Assembly: GCA_964423475.1 (NCBI GenBank)
Contig: CAYRFD010000020.1
Coordinates: forward strand, 1 to 16,411
DNA length: 16,411 nucleotides
Source: JAUPVN01 sp964423475
GTDB taxonomy: Bacteria; Patescibacteriota; Saccharimonadia; Saccharimonadales; CAIOMD01
Reading direction: 5' to 3'
Positions 1 to 5,664 of this stretch are shown here, piece after piece (position 1 is the first letter of the stretch; each line of letters begins with the position of its first letter). Both the position numbers and the translations under genes were made by a program. Under the pieces are notes generated by a model that did not search any database, had not been told where the DNA came from, and saw nothing but the letters and a program-made list of their open reading frames with translations.

Positions 1-157
1 CGTGTTTTCCCTGTTGGGGATTTGCCTCGTGAAGAACTTCAACTTCGACGCGATCAATCACTACGCTAAATCGCTCCATGCTGCTGAGTTTTTCTTCCGC
101 AATTGTTTTAAAATCTTCAGCTAAGTCTGCGTGCCGTGTATGAATTAGAATCTTCAT
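1..157 (-). CDS. hpf: ribosome hibernation promoting factor (HPF/RaiA family), 5' part only
   Basis: The reading frame starts with ATG at 157 and runs off the window edge, giving the first 52 residues. They begin MKILIHTRHADLAEDF and continue through KTIAEEKLSSMERF to VEVEVLHEANPQQGKH. This matches the N-terminal domain of the HPF/YfiA (sigma-54 modulation) family: a beta strand, a helix with a conserved EEK-L--ME-F pattern, then a strand carrying the EVEV-HE-NP motif. Family members bind the 30S subunit and inactivate or dimerise ribosomes in stationary phase. The start lies 2 bp after the stop of the upstream membrane-protein gene, so the two are probably cotranscribed. Long and short HPF forms cannot be told apart because the C-terminus is outside the window. 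Confidence 0.85.
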   Translation of the reverse strand, partial: MKILIHTRHADLAEDFKTIAEEKLSSMERFSVVIDRVEVEVLHEANPQQGKH

Positions 158-159
158 AC

Positions 160-543
160 TTAGAAGGGTAGTACTAATACCACCGCTGTCGCTAGAGAAG
201 CCAGAAGAAAAGATTTACCCAATATTTTTAGTGCTGTCACTCGATCGGCTTGTCGATCTTCCTTGCTGCTCACTCTTTTTATGTCCCCCAGCTTGCCAAT
301 GTTAAAAGTTCCGGCAAATCCATATGCCAGACAAAACTTGCTTCGTGATTGCACAAAGCCAATCGAAGTGACAAACAAGGGAAAGAAGATTCCCAAGTGA
401 AATTCTCCTGGAGAATCAAACAGACCAAAAACTAAAAGAGTCATAACCGAAACTATTAAACCAACTATTGCGACTAGTTGCCTGCGGCGAATTTCACCTT
501 TCCCGATATTGCAACTTCCAGGAATGTATTCGATATCAGGCAT
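160..543 (-). CDS. conserved small membrane protein, function unknown
   Basis: From ATG at 543 this encodes 127 residues. An ATG at 579 would add 12 residues, but the start at 543 overlaps the stop of the 49-residue gene upstream (ATG-CC-TGA), a usual sign of translational coupling, so I prefer it. A short N-terminus, MPDIEYIPGSCNIGKGEIRRR, is followed by hydrophobic segments at about 23-42, 48-65 and 105-125. The middle holds a RSKFCLAYGFAGTFN stretch and a charged loop rich in K, D and R. I associate the CNIG-x-x-EI-x-RR start and the FC-x(4)-G-x-x-G-x-FN motif with an uncharacterised bacterial membrane family; that is memory only. The neighbour hpf lies 2 bp downstream. Function is unknown. 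Confidence 0.7.
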   Translation of the reverse strand: MPDIEYIPGSCNIGKGEIRRRQLVAIVGLIVSVMTLLVFGLFDSPGEFHLGIFFPLFVTSIGFVQSRSKFCLAYGFAGTFNIGKLGDIKRVSSKEDRQADRVTALKILGKSFLLASLATAVVLVLPF

Positions 544-685
544 CTTCAAATTCATCTTCGTCGACCCATGAATCAGCAACAGAGTCCTCTTGATGCTCTA
601 CCCAAGAAAGAAATGAACCGACCGCCTTGAAGGCCAAAATCGCCACTGTCGCTGCTGCGAATATTCGACGAAAGAGTTTGAACAT
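536..685 (-). CDS. 49-residue single-pass membrane protein
   Basis: Reading the minus strand from ATG at 685 gives a 49-residue frame ending in TGA at 538-536. It has a basic start (MFKLFRRIFAAATVAILAF), one hydrophobic helix at about 8-27, and a strongly acidic tail ending SWVDEDEFEDA. The stop overlaps the ATG of the next gene at 543, which supports real translation and coupling. The pattern is that of a small inner-membrane protein with positive charges inside. No clear Shine-Dalgarno sequence precedes it; an AGAGAG lies about 15 bases upstream. The product is unknown, possibly a small partner of the 127-residue membrane protein. Confidence 0.55.
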   Translation of the reverse strand: MFKLFRRIFAAATVAILAFKAVGSFLSWVEHQEDSVADSWVDEDEFEDA

Positions 686-719
686 AGGACAAAAATACTC
701 TCTTTTTCTGAATATTTCT

Positions 720-1775
720 TTACAGAACCTTTAAAGCTTTCTCAATGTCTTGCCACAAATCATCAACATGCTCACACCCTACTGAGAGTCGAATCAATTG
801 CTCAGGAACTGAAGGGCTCTCAAGAGCCCAACGGCGGCGTCTTTCCCAGAGTGATTCAATCCCTCCAAGGCTGGTTGCATGGGTGATCAACTCTGATGAC
901 TCACATACTTTTTCTGCATCCTCTGCTGTTCCATCAACTTCAAAAGAAATTACCGCTCCAAAACCTGGGTACCGAACTTTGGCTATCTTGGAGTGTTGGC
1001 TCAGGCGTGCAACCAATTCCTTGGCATTACTTTCTGCTGCTCTAAAGCGAATTGGAAAGGATCTAATCCCCCGTAGTGCCAGCCATGCCTCAAATGGTCC
1101 TGGCACAGAACCATTAAATCTGCGAGCTTGTTCTAACCGTGCAAAGAGCGCCTCATCATTAGTTGAGAGAGAGCCCAACACAACATCGCTGTGGCCAGCT
1201 AGAAACTTTGTTACTGAGTGCATCACAATGTCGGCACCCATTGCTAATGGCTTTTGAACCAGCGGAGTTGCAAAAGTGTTATCAACGGCAACACCGATTC
1301 CTAATTTCTTGGCAGCTGTTATCAATGCAGGAAGATCCGCAACATCTAGGCAAGGATTTGTTGGTGATTCCAACCAGACTAATGCTGCACCCTTCATTGC
1401 ATTGATTACTTCTTCGGTATTTGTTATTTCAACAAAGCGAACTTCTAAACGTCCAGATGCATGAAATTGATTCAGTAAACCCATTACTCCGCTATATCCC
1501 TGATTGGATGCAACAACTGGTGCTCCAATTGGGAGAATAGAAAACACTCCACTTACCGCGGCCATGCCTGATGAAAATGAAAGTGTTGCGCCGCCTTCTA
1601 ACTCTCCAATTGCGGCTTCAAGAGCGCTCCAACTTTCATTACCGTAACGTCCATATCCAACGGGACCTCCCGCGTGATAAGTGGAAGAAAAAATTAATGG
1701 TGGATTGAGAGAAGCATCTGGTGCAGCATCGGGACGGCCTGCTGTGATCGCAGATGTTTCAGGGTGAAGACTCAT
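720..1775 (-). CDS. cystathionine gamma-synthase-like PLP enzyme (Cys/Met metabolism family)
   Basis: This 351-residue protein belongs to the Cys/Met metabolism PLP-dependent family (gamma-synthases and lyases of transsulfuration). Visible landmarks are HPETSAITAGR at the start, YGRYGN (41-46) for the phosphate and neighbouring-subunit site, SFSSGMAAV (66-74), WLESPTNP (134-141), AVDNTFATP (163-171, with Asp165 for the pyridine nitrogen) and HSVTKFLAGHSDVVLG (186-201) with the Schiff-base Lys190. The C-terminal part ends with RLSVGCEHVDDLWQDIEKAL, typical of the family. At 351 residues it is somewhat shorter than the usual 380-400. The exact reaction (gamma-synthase, gamma-lyase or beta-lyase) cannot be settled by sequence alone. 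The start lies 9 bp after the stop of the oxidoreductase gene, so they probably share a transcript. Confidence 0.88.
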   Translation of the reverse strand: MSLHPETSAITAGRPDAAPDASLNPPLIFSSTYHAGGPVGYGRYGNESWSALEAAIGELEGGATLSFSSGMAAVSGVFSILPIGAPVVASNQGYSGVMGLLNQFHASGRLEVRFVEITNTEEVINAMKGAALVWLESPTNPCLDVADLPALITAAKKLGIGVAVDNTFATPLVQKPLAMGADIVMHSVTKFLAGHSDVVLGSLSTNDEALFARLEQARRFNGSVPGPFEAWLALRGIRSFPIRFRAAESNAKELVARLSQHSKIAKVRYPGFGAVISFEVDGTAEDAEKVCESSELITHATSLGGIESLWERRRRWALESPSVPEQLIRLSVGCEHVDDLWQDIEKALKVL

Positions 1776-1784
1776 GGAATAAGT

Positions 1785-2207
1785 CTAATTGTTACTAAGG
1801 ACCGCCATCGCCGCATTATGTCCAGGAATTCCGCTTACTCCCCCGCCACGCATAGCCCCTGCGCCACAAATGAAGATTCGTGGGTCATCTGTTTCAACTC
1901 CCCATGACGGGTGCGTCAAATCTTCTCGAAATGGCATAGAAAGATCTTTATGGAAAATGTTGCCTCGCGGCAAAGCAATAGCGTCTTCGATATCTAGTGG
2001 CGTCTTCACTTCTATTGCAGCAATCACATCCTGGATTGGCTCTGCCAAGTACTCATTCACTGATGAAAGTGCAGAAGCAAGAGCCACTTCACGTGCTGCA
2101 TCGTTATCGGCATCAAAGAGTGAAGCTGGGGTGTGTAGTCCAAAAAGCGTGAGGGTGTGATAACCCGCTTCCTGTAAATCTCTGCCCAAAATTGATGGGT
2201 CAGACAA
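1785..2207 (-). CDS. FAD-dependent oxidoreductase (COG1233-like), C-terminal piece after a frameshift
   Basis: This 140-residue frame is the C-terminal part of the oxidoreductase encoded just upstream. It opens (from TTG at 2207, really an internal Leu) LSDPSILGRDLQEAGYHTLTLFGLHTP. In this frame the codons before it read CHT, continuing the family's CHTL-DPSIL motif. The end, IFICGAGAMRGGGVSGIPGHNAAMAVL, is the C-terminal FAD-contacting segment of phytoene-desaturase-like flavoproteins. It has no credible start of its own, so it is not an independent gene. The frame change relative to the upstream piece falls at about 2209-2217. Confidence 0.8.
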   Translation of the reverse strand: MSDPSILGRDLQEAGYHTLTLFGLHTPASLFDADNDAAREVALASALSSVNEYLAEPIQDVIAAIEVKTPLDIEDAIALPRGNIFHKDLSMPFREDLTHPSWGVETDDPRIFICGAGAMRGGGVSGIPGHNAAMAVLSNN

Positions 2208-3252
2208 CGTGTGGCATATTTGCCGGCATCACCTCTGCTTGAGCATCCTTAAAGGCTTGTTCAAGCTGAGAAAAACTCTCATTGGCATGGAATGTTCCAG
2301 CAAATGCAAGTCGTGGATCTATGCCAGATTTCAATCTAGGTAAGCGCTTTAACAAAATGTTTATCTTCATCTGAGAACCATCGAGTGATTGTGGTTGTGG
2401 TTTCCCACGAAGTTTTGCTAATACCTGAGGCGCAGCATTTGATAAAAGGTAATCAGATTCATACTTGTCTCCTGAAAGTGTCTCTACTGTGACACCCAAA
2501 TCATCGCTCACAACTGCAATAACTTTTGAATTCACTTTGATCTCAACACCTGATTCAGTGGCAACTCGAATGAGCTCTTTAACTAGGGCGCCCATTCCGC
2601 CAACTGGTACTTTCCATTCACCCGTCCCATTACCCATTAGATGGTAGAGAAAACAGATATTTGCTTGGATATCAAAAGCAGATGCAAAAGTACCGATGAG
2701 GGCATCGGTTAAAACAACGCCCTTAACTAGATCACTACTAAATCGTTTATTGATTTCATTACCTATGGGGTTTTCAATTAAGTACTCCCAGATCGCTGGC
2801 AGATTAATCTCAGCCTTTAATTCACTTCGAGTCTTGAGTGGCTCAAGAAGTGTTGGAGCAATCCTTTGTGCAAACTCAGCAACTTCGGTATAAAACTCTT
2901 GCCAGGCTTGGCCTTCTCGACCTGTTGGATCTAGCTCATTAAATGAGGCTGCAGTCTTTTCATCCCACTTCCTCGATACATACAAACCTTTATCACCATA
3001 AGGGGTGTAGCTAGAAACCTCGCGAGAAATGCAAGTGAATGAGAGGCCAAGATCTGTAATGATTTTGTCTGGCAACAAGGAAATCAGATATGAGTACCTG
3101 GATAAGTGGGCATCAAAGTCAGGAAATGCTTTGACGCTTTGGGTTGCCCCACCTATTTCAGGGTTTGCCTCAAGAATTAGCACAGACTTTCCTGCTTTGG
3201 CTAAATAGGTGGCTGCTACAAGTCCATTATGGCCACCACCAATAATAGATAC
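2200..3252 (-). CDS. FAD-dependent oxidoreductase (COG1233, phytoene-desaturase-like), N-terminal and central part
   Basis: This frame carries a Rossmann dinucleotide-binding start, VSIIGGGHNGLVAATYLAK, then SVLILEANPEIGGATQS, both typical of the phytoene-dehydrogenase-related flavoprotein family (COG1233). The middle includes FDAHLSRYSYLISLLPD, VPVGGMGALVKELIR and DYLLSNAAPQVL. These enzymes bind FAD non-covalently and oxidise or isomerise hydrophobic substrates; the substrate here is unknown. Two things are wrong. The natural start is missing because the frame runs straight into comM sequence at 3232-3252. Its end is a premature TGA at 2202-2200, after which the family's remaining 140 or so residues continue in another frame (1785-2207). 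Base composition matches the downstream genes, not the AT-rich comM side. Confidence 0.8.
   Translation of the reverse strand, partial: VSIIGGGHNGLVAATYLAKAGKSVLILEANPEIGGATQSVKAFPDFDAHLSRYSYLISLLPDKIITDLGLSFTCISREVSSYTPYGDKGLYVSRKWDEKTAASFNELDPTGREGQAWQEFYTEVAEFAQRIAPTLLEPLKTRSELKAEINLPAIWEYLIENPIGNEINKRFSSDLVKGVVLTDALIGTFASAFDIQANICFLYHLMGNGTGEWKVPVGGMGALVKELIRVATESGVEIKVNSKVIAVVSDDLGVTVETLSGDKYESDYLLSNAAPQVLAKLRGKPQPQSLDGSQMKINILLKRLPRLKSGIDPRLAFAGTFHANESFSQLEQAFKDAQAEVMPANMPHVV
3232..3252. other. probable chimeric junction between two genomes
   Basis: Codons for T-V-S-I-I-G-G-G-H-N span this point. ComM proteins normally continue SSTVSIIGGG with a TNPKPGEISLAH-like stretch and Walker B. 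FAD oxidoreductases of this family start with I-I-G-G-G-H-N-G. The reading frame passes from one to the other exactly over the shared IIGGG codons. To the left the DNA is GC-richer and actinobacterial-looking; to the right it is AT-rich with CPR-type genes. This is the expected picture of an assembly join through a short identical stretch. Confidence 0.8.
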
Positions 3253-4083
3253 CGTGCTACTTGTATGATGGGGTGATCTGAGTGGCGGGTTAGTAACAAT
3301 GCTATCTAATTGCATACCTACAAGGCTATGAATATGGGTAACGTCTAAAGAATCGGTTTGGTTAAGCTCTGGTAATATTCCTACAAAAGCCTTAGCAAGC
3401 ATACTTTTACCCGTACCGGGTGGGCCGCTTAATAAGATATTATGCCCACCGGCTGCTGCAATAGTAAGGGCTCTTTTTGCGGTAGCTTGGCCAATTATCT
3501 CTGCAAAGTCTATGTAATTGGGCAAATATTTTTTGTTTGAAGTACTACTAGCTGTTTTATTATTTGGTAATGCTTGCTGATTGTTAATGTATTCTACAAT
3601 ATCTCTTAAGTTTGTGGCATATTTAGCTTGTTCTACACCCAAAGCATTTGCTTGAGGGGCGTTTTCTATGGGCATAACTATAAGATCTGCATGTAATTGC
3701 TGGATTGTCTTAAGTAAACCAATAATACCCCTGGCGGGCCTTAGGGTACCATCTAGCCCTAGTTCGCCAATTGCTACTAGAGTTTTAATTTGCTGGTCGC
3801 ATAGTAATTGTTTATCTGCATATAAAACCGCTAGAGCCATTGCACAATCTAGGCTAGCACTATTTTTAGGTATATCTGCGGGGGCTAAATTTAGTACTAT
3901 ACGTTTTTTAGGAAACTTGTATCCAGATGCTGCAATTGCCGAGCGTATGCGTTCTTTGGCTTCGTCTACAGATTTATTAGCTAAGCCAACAATAGTTAAA
4001 GCCGGCAAGCCATTAGTGATTGTGCATTCAATAGAAACGGGTAGGGCCTCGTAACCCGCCAAAATTGGAGAAAGTATTTTCAT
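3232..4083 (-). CDS. comM: YifB/ComM family Mg-chelatase-like AAA+ ATPase, 5' fragment
   Basis: From ATG at 4083 the product begins MKILSPILAGYEALPVSIEC, the usual ComM start; an ATG at 4089 is also possible. The N-terminal LonC-like domain shows NGLPALTIVGLANKSVDEAK, FPKKRIVLNLAPADIPK and AIGELGLDGTLRPARG. The AAA+ module follows, with FAEIIGQ, the Walker A loop GPPGTGKS (Lys226 counting from this start), HIHSLVG and PPLRSPHHTSS. Walker B, the sensors and the C-terminal domain are missing because the sequence switches to an FAD oxidoreductase at 3232-3252, with the frame open down to 2200. ComM is a branch-migration helicase used in natural transformation in other bacteria. A TATAAT at 4088-4093 (minus) sits only 4 bases before the start codon. 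Confidence 0.85.
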
Positions 4084-4230
4084 AAGCATTATAATATCAG
4101 CAATAATAAATATTAGTAAGTAATTATGATTTTGCTTAGTGTATTTATAGGCCACTATTTGTGCAATTATTAAGGTGCTTAGTATGCTTTAAACTGATTA
4201 TGGGTTTAGTTTACGCTAAAGGCTTAAATA

Positions 4231-4268
4231 ATATAAAAAGAAACAACGGCCTGCGAGAAGCCGTTGTT
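4231..4268 (-). terminator. intrinsic terminator (minus strand, possibly bidirectional)
   Basis: A 9-bp GC-containing stem, 4268-4260 with 4250-4242, has a 9-base loop. On the minus strand it is followed directly by TCTTTTTATAT. On the plus strand a T-rich stretch follows only after 9 bases, so the minus orientation is the better fit. Confidence 0.6.
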
Positions 4269-4313
4269 GTGTATCTGTTTTTTTGTTTTTGAGCACTTTT
4301 TTTATTCAGTGCT
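4233..4313 (-). ncRNA. candidate small RNA or comM leader with 5' hairpin and terminator
   Basis: On the minus strand a TTGACA promoter points into this element. The predicted transcript begins at a hairpin with AGCACT at 4313-4308 paired to AGTGCT at 4297-4292 and an A-rich 10-base loop. A 23-base A-rich unpaired linker follows, then a 9-bp stem (AACAACGGC with GCCGTTGTT, 4268-4260 and 4250-4242) and TCTTTTTATAT, a classical intrinsic terminator. The start predicted from the -10 box falls on the first base of the hairpin. It could be an independent RNA of about 80 nt or an attenuated leader of comM, whose start lies 150 bp further on. I do not recognise the family. Confidence 0.5.
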
Positions 4314-4319
4314 ACCATC

Positions 4320-4349
4320 ATAGTAAACGATAACCAAAAGCATTGTCAA
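4320..4349 (-). promoter_or_regulatory. sigma-70-type promoter for the minus-strand small RNA
   Basis: On the minus strand a perfect -35 TTGACA (4349-4344) and a -10 TACTAT (4325-4320, four of six consensus bases) are separated by 18 bp. The predicted start is at about 4313, the first base of the 5' hairpin. Confidence 0.5.
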
Positions 4350-4938
4350 CACTTTTTTTATTTAATTTTTAAAACTGTGTATAACTATATATTTTTGTAT
4401 GCATAAAAAGCAGTTATTATTTGTATATTTTACTAATTATTTAAGATTGTATATTTAAGTTTTTATGGCTTTTAAACTGCCAATAGTTTATTACGTAAAA
4501 TTCGTTAACAATAGTAATAGAAATTCTATGTAAATACCAACTTACTATGCACTACGGTTACTCATTGGCATGTCGTACAATACTATATATCTACAGAACT
4601 ATATTAGGCCGTAGTATACACCAAGTTTTAATTTCAATATTGTTGGGCGCAAATGCTTTATAGTACATATTTATAATTATTAAATATTTAATAACGCTAT
4701 ATAACATTAAAAGTAATAATTTATATATAACAAGTATTTATAACTATTGGCTACTAAAATTAAGCATTTTTAAGTACTTAAATTATTGATTGGTACAATA
4801 AATAATGTAAATTACAAAAATATATATAAAGAGATATTTGGTTAAGATAACAAAATATACTTAGTGTTCGGATATTTTTTATAAAAAACATACAAAATAT
4901 ATAATTGTTCAACTATTTTGGCTATTAAAATGTTTTTT
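4350..4938. other. gene-free AT-rich region
   Basis: No convincing gene was found in this very AT-rich stretch. It contains one perfect DnaA-box consensus on the minus strand (TTATACACA; plus-strand TGTGTATAA at 4376-4384). A 22-codon frame from 4465 has no ribosome binding site and is not called. Transcription diverges from the two ends of the region. Single boxes are common by chance in AT-rich DNA, so a replication origin is only a weak possibility. Confidence 0.5.
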
Positions 4939-5005
4939 AGTTGTATATATTGCTACAATATTAATATTGCTCAAACAGATTAAAGTTGTATATATTGCTA
5001 CAATA
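4939..5005. repeat. two 22-bp direct repeats, 45 bp apart
   Basis: Positions 4939-4960 and 4984-5005 are identical over 22 bases, each containing TTGTATATATTGCTACAATA. Within each copy TTGTA and TACAA form a short inverted repeat with an 8-base spacer, as in many dimeric regulator sites. The second copy ends 4 bp before the -35 box at 5010. Two copies alone are not a CRISPR array. Confidence 0.7.
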
Positions 5006-5009
5006 AGTA

Positions 5010-5038
5010 TTGACAATAATGCATATTTTTGCTAGACT
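5010..5038 (+). promoter_or_regulatory. sigma-70-type promoter of the plus-strand structured RNA
   Basis: A perfect -35 TTGACA (5010-5015), a 17-bp spacer and -10 TAGACT (5033-5038, four of six bases) make a good promoter. The predicted start is at about 5045-5046, the first base of a hairpin. Two 22-bp repeats lie just upstream and could be regulator sites. Confidence 0.65.
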
Positions 5039-5045
5039 ACAAACA

Positions 5046-5247
5046 GTAAGTACAAAAATAAAAAAACTTACAAAATAAATATATTTCGCCCTCAAGGCCC
5101 AAAAGGCCAAGAGAGCGGTCAGTCAAAGCTCTTTGTAGGCGGTAAGCGCTAAAAAGTTATTTTTATAGAGCGGATTTACCGTCTTAGAGCTTCTAGTTTA
5201 GTTTTAGTTGCAAAAAATATCCGAATTGGGAGGCGGATATTTTTTTT
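5046..5247 (+). ncRNA. candidate structured non-coding RNA of about 200 nt
   Basis: Between a strong promoter and a strong terminator there is no protein gene but four consecutive hairpins. Hairpin 1 pairs GTAAGT (5046-5051) with ACTTAC (5066-5071) over an A-rich loop. Hairpin 2 pairs CGC-c-CTC-aa-GGCC (5087-5099) with GGCC-aa-GAG-a-GCG (5105-5117), with symmetric internal loops. Hairpin 3 is a long rod: AAGCTCT (5126-5132) with AGAGCTT (5186-5192), CGGTAA (5140-5145) with TTACCG (5176-5181), CGCT with AGCG, and AAAAA with TTTTT at the tip. Hairpin 4 is the terminator. I see no RNase P, SRP, tmRNA or 6S hallmarks. It could be a free RNA or a riboswitch-like leader of the membrane protein at 5277; CGGAT at 5171-5175 could compete for ATCCG of the terminator stem. 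Confidence 0.6.
5212..5247 (+). terminator. intrinsic terminator of the structured RNA
   Basis: A 12-bp stem, 5212-5223 with 5234-5245, contains AATATCCG against CGGATATT. It has a 10-base loop (aattgggagg) and its 3' side runs into a T tract (5240-5247). The loop carries GGGAGG, which resembles a Shine-Dalgarno sequence, but no real gene starts at a fitting distance. Confidence 0.8.
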
Positions 5248-5272
5248 ATGTTTATAGCGCTATAATAAACAT
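5248..5272. promoter_or_regulatory. 25-bp near-palindrome over a TATAAT box
   Basis: ATGTTTA at 5248-5254 is the inverse complement of TAAACAT at 5266-5272, around the exact palindrome TAGCGCTA (5254-5261). A perfect -10 hexamer TATAAT (5261-5266) lies inside, 10 bp before the ATG at 5277. No good -35 box is visible. This may be an operator over the promoter of the following gene. Confidence 0.45.
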
Positions 5273-5276
5273 TAGT

Positions 5277-5618
5277 ATGAAAATTAATAAACATTATATA
5301 GTTGCTGCACTTACTATTTTATCGGTTGTTTCGGTAATTGTATTTACTGCAATAGTTCCACCATCTATAGATCAATTGTGGTCTATTTTAGTTCTTTTAT
5401 TTTTAGTTTATCTTTCTACCGCCGGTTTAATTTATGTTTTGTTGGGGCTATTTAGGAGAAACAGTAATAGATCTAATGTAATTTTTGCATTATTATTTGG
5501 TTGTTTACCACCGGTTTTATTATTGCTTGTATCTATTAGACAGGCAACAATTTTAGATATTTTAATTATTTTAAGTACCGTATTTTTAATTTTATGGTAT
5601 GCGTCTTATAAAAAGTAA
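5277..5618 (+). CDS. small four-helix membrane protein, function unknown
   Basis: From ATG at 5277 the product has 113 residues and is almost entirely hydrophobic. Predicted membrane segments lie at about 7-29, 36-57, 68-86 and 91-109, with a short basic loop (FRRNSNRSN, about 60-68) and a KK end. An upstream TTG at 5208 would extend the frame, but that extension runs through the terminator stem, so I reject it. There is no Shine-Dalgarno sequence. A TATAAT box ends 10 bp before the start, so the message may have almost no leader. I recognise no family. Position after the structured RNA may mean that the RNA regulates it, though the terminator could also simply separate the two. Confidence 0.65.
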   Translation: MKINKHYIVAALTILSVVSVIVFTAIVPPSIDQLWSILVLLFLVYLSTAGLIYVLLGLFRRNSNRSNVIFALLFGCLPPVLLLLVSIRQATILDILIILSTVFLILWYASYKK

Positions 5619-5627
5619 AAAATACTA

Positions 5628-5656
5628 TAAACATAAGTAGTTTATTTTGATATACT
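5628..5656 (+). promoter_or_regulatory. promoter of the small protein and ATPase operon
   Basis: TAAACA (5628-5633), a 17-bp spacer and TATACT (5651-5656) match the consensus at four and five positions. The expected start, about 5663, is one or two bases before the ATG at 5665, which would make the message essentially leaderless. Confidence 0.45.
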
Positions 5657-5664
5657 AATCTTAA

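Noticed and set aside
745..1257. 170-codon plus-strand frame over the PLP enzyme gene
   Set aside because: The opposite strand encodes a clear cystathionine gamma-synthase-like protein; the plus frame has no recognisable domain.
2200..4155. A single bifunctional ComM-oxidoreductase fusion protein of 651 residues
   Set aside because: Both halves are broken at essential places and come from DNA of different composition; a join over a shared IIGGG is a simpler explanation. The first 24 residues also precede the normal ComM start.
4465..4533. 22-residue peptide gene in the AT-rich gap
   Set aside because: There is no ribosome binding site, promoter or conservation evidence; frames of this length are expected by chance.
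4939..5005. CRISPR array
   Set aside because: There are only two repeats, with a single 23-bp spacer and no cas genes, directly next to a promoter.
5208..5276. N-terminal extension of the small membrane protein from TTG
   Set aside because: The extension is encoded by the terminator hairpin and the palindrome and would be translated from a rare start without a ribosome binding site at a fitting distance.
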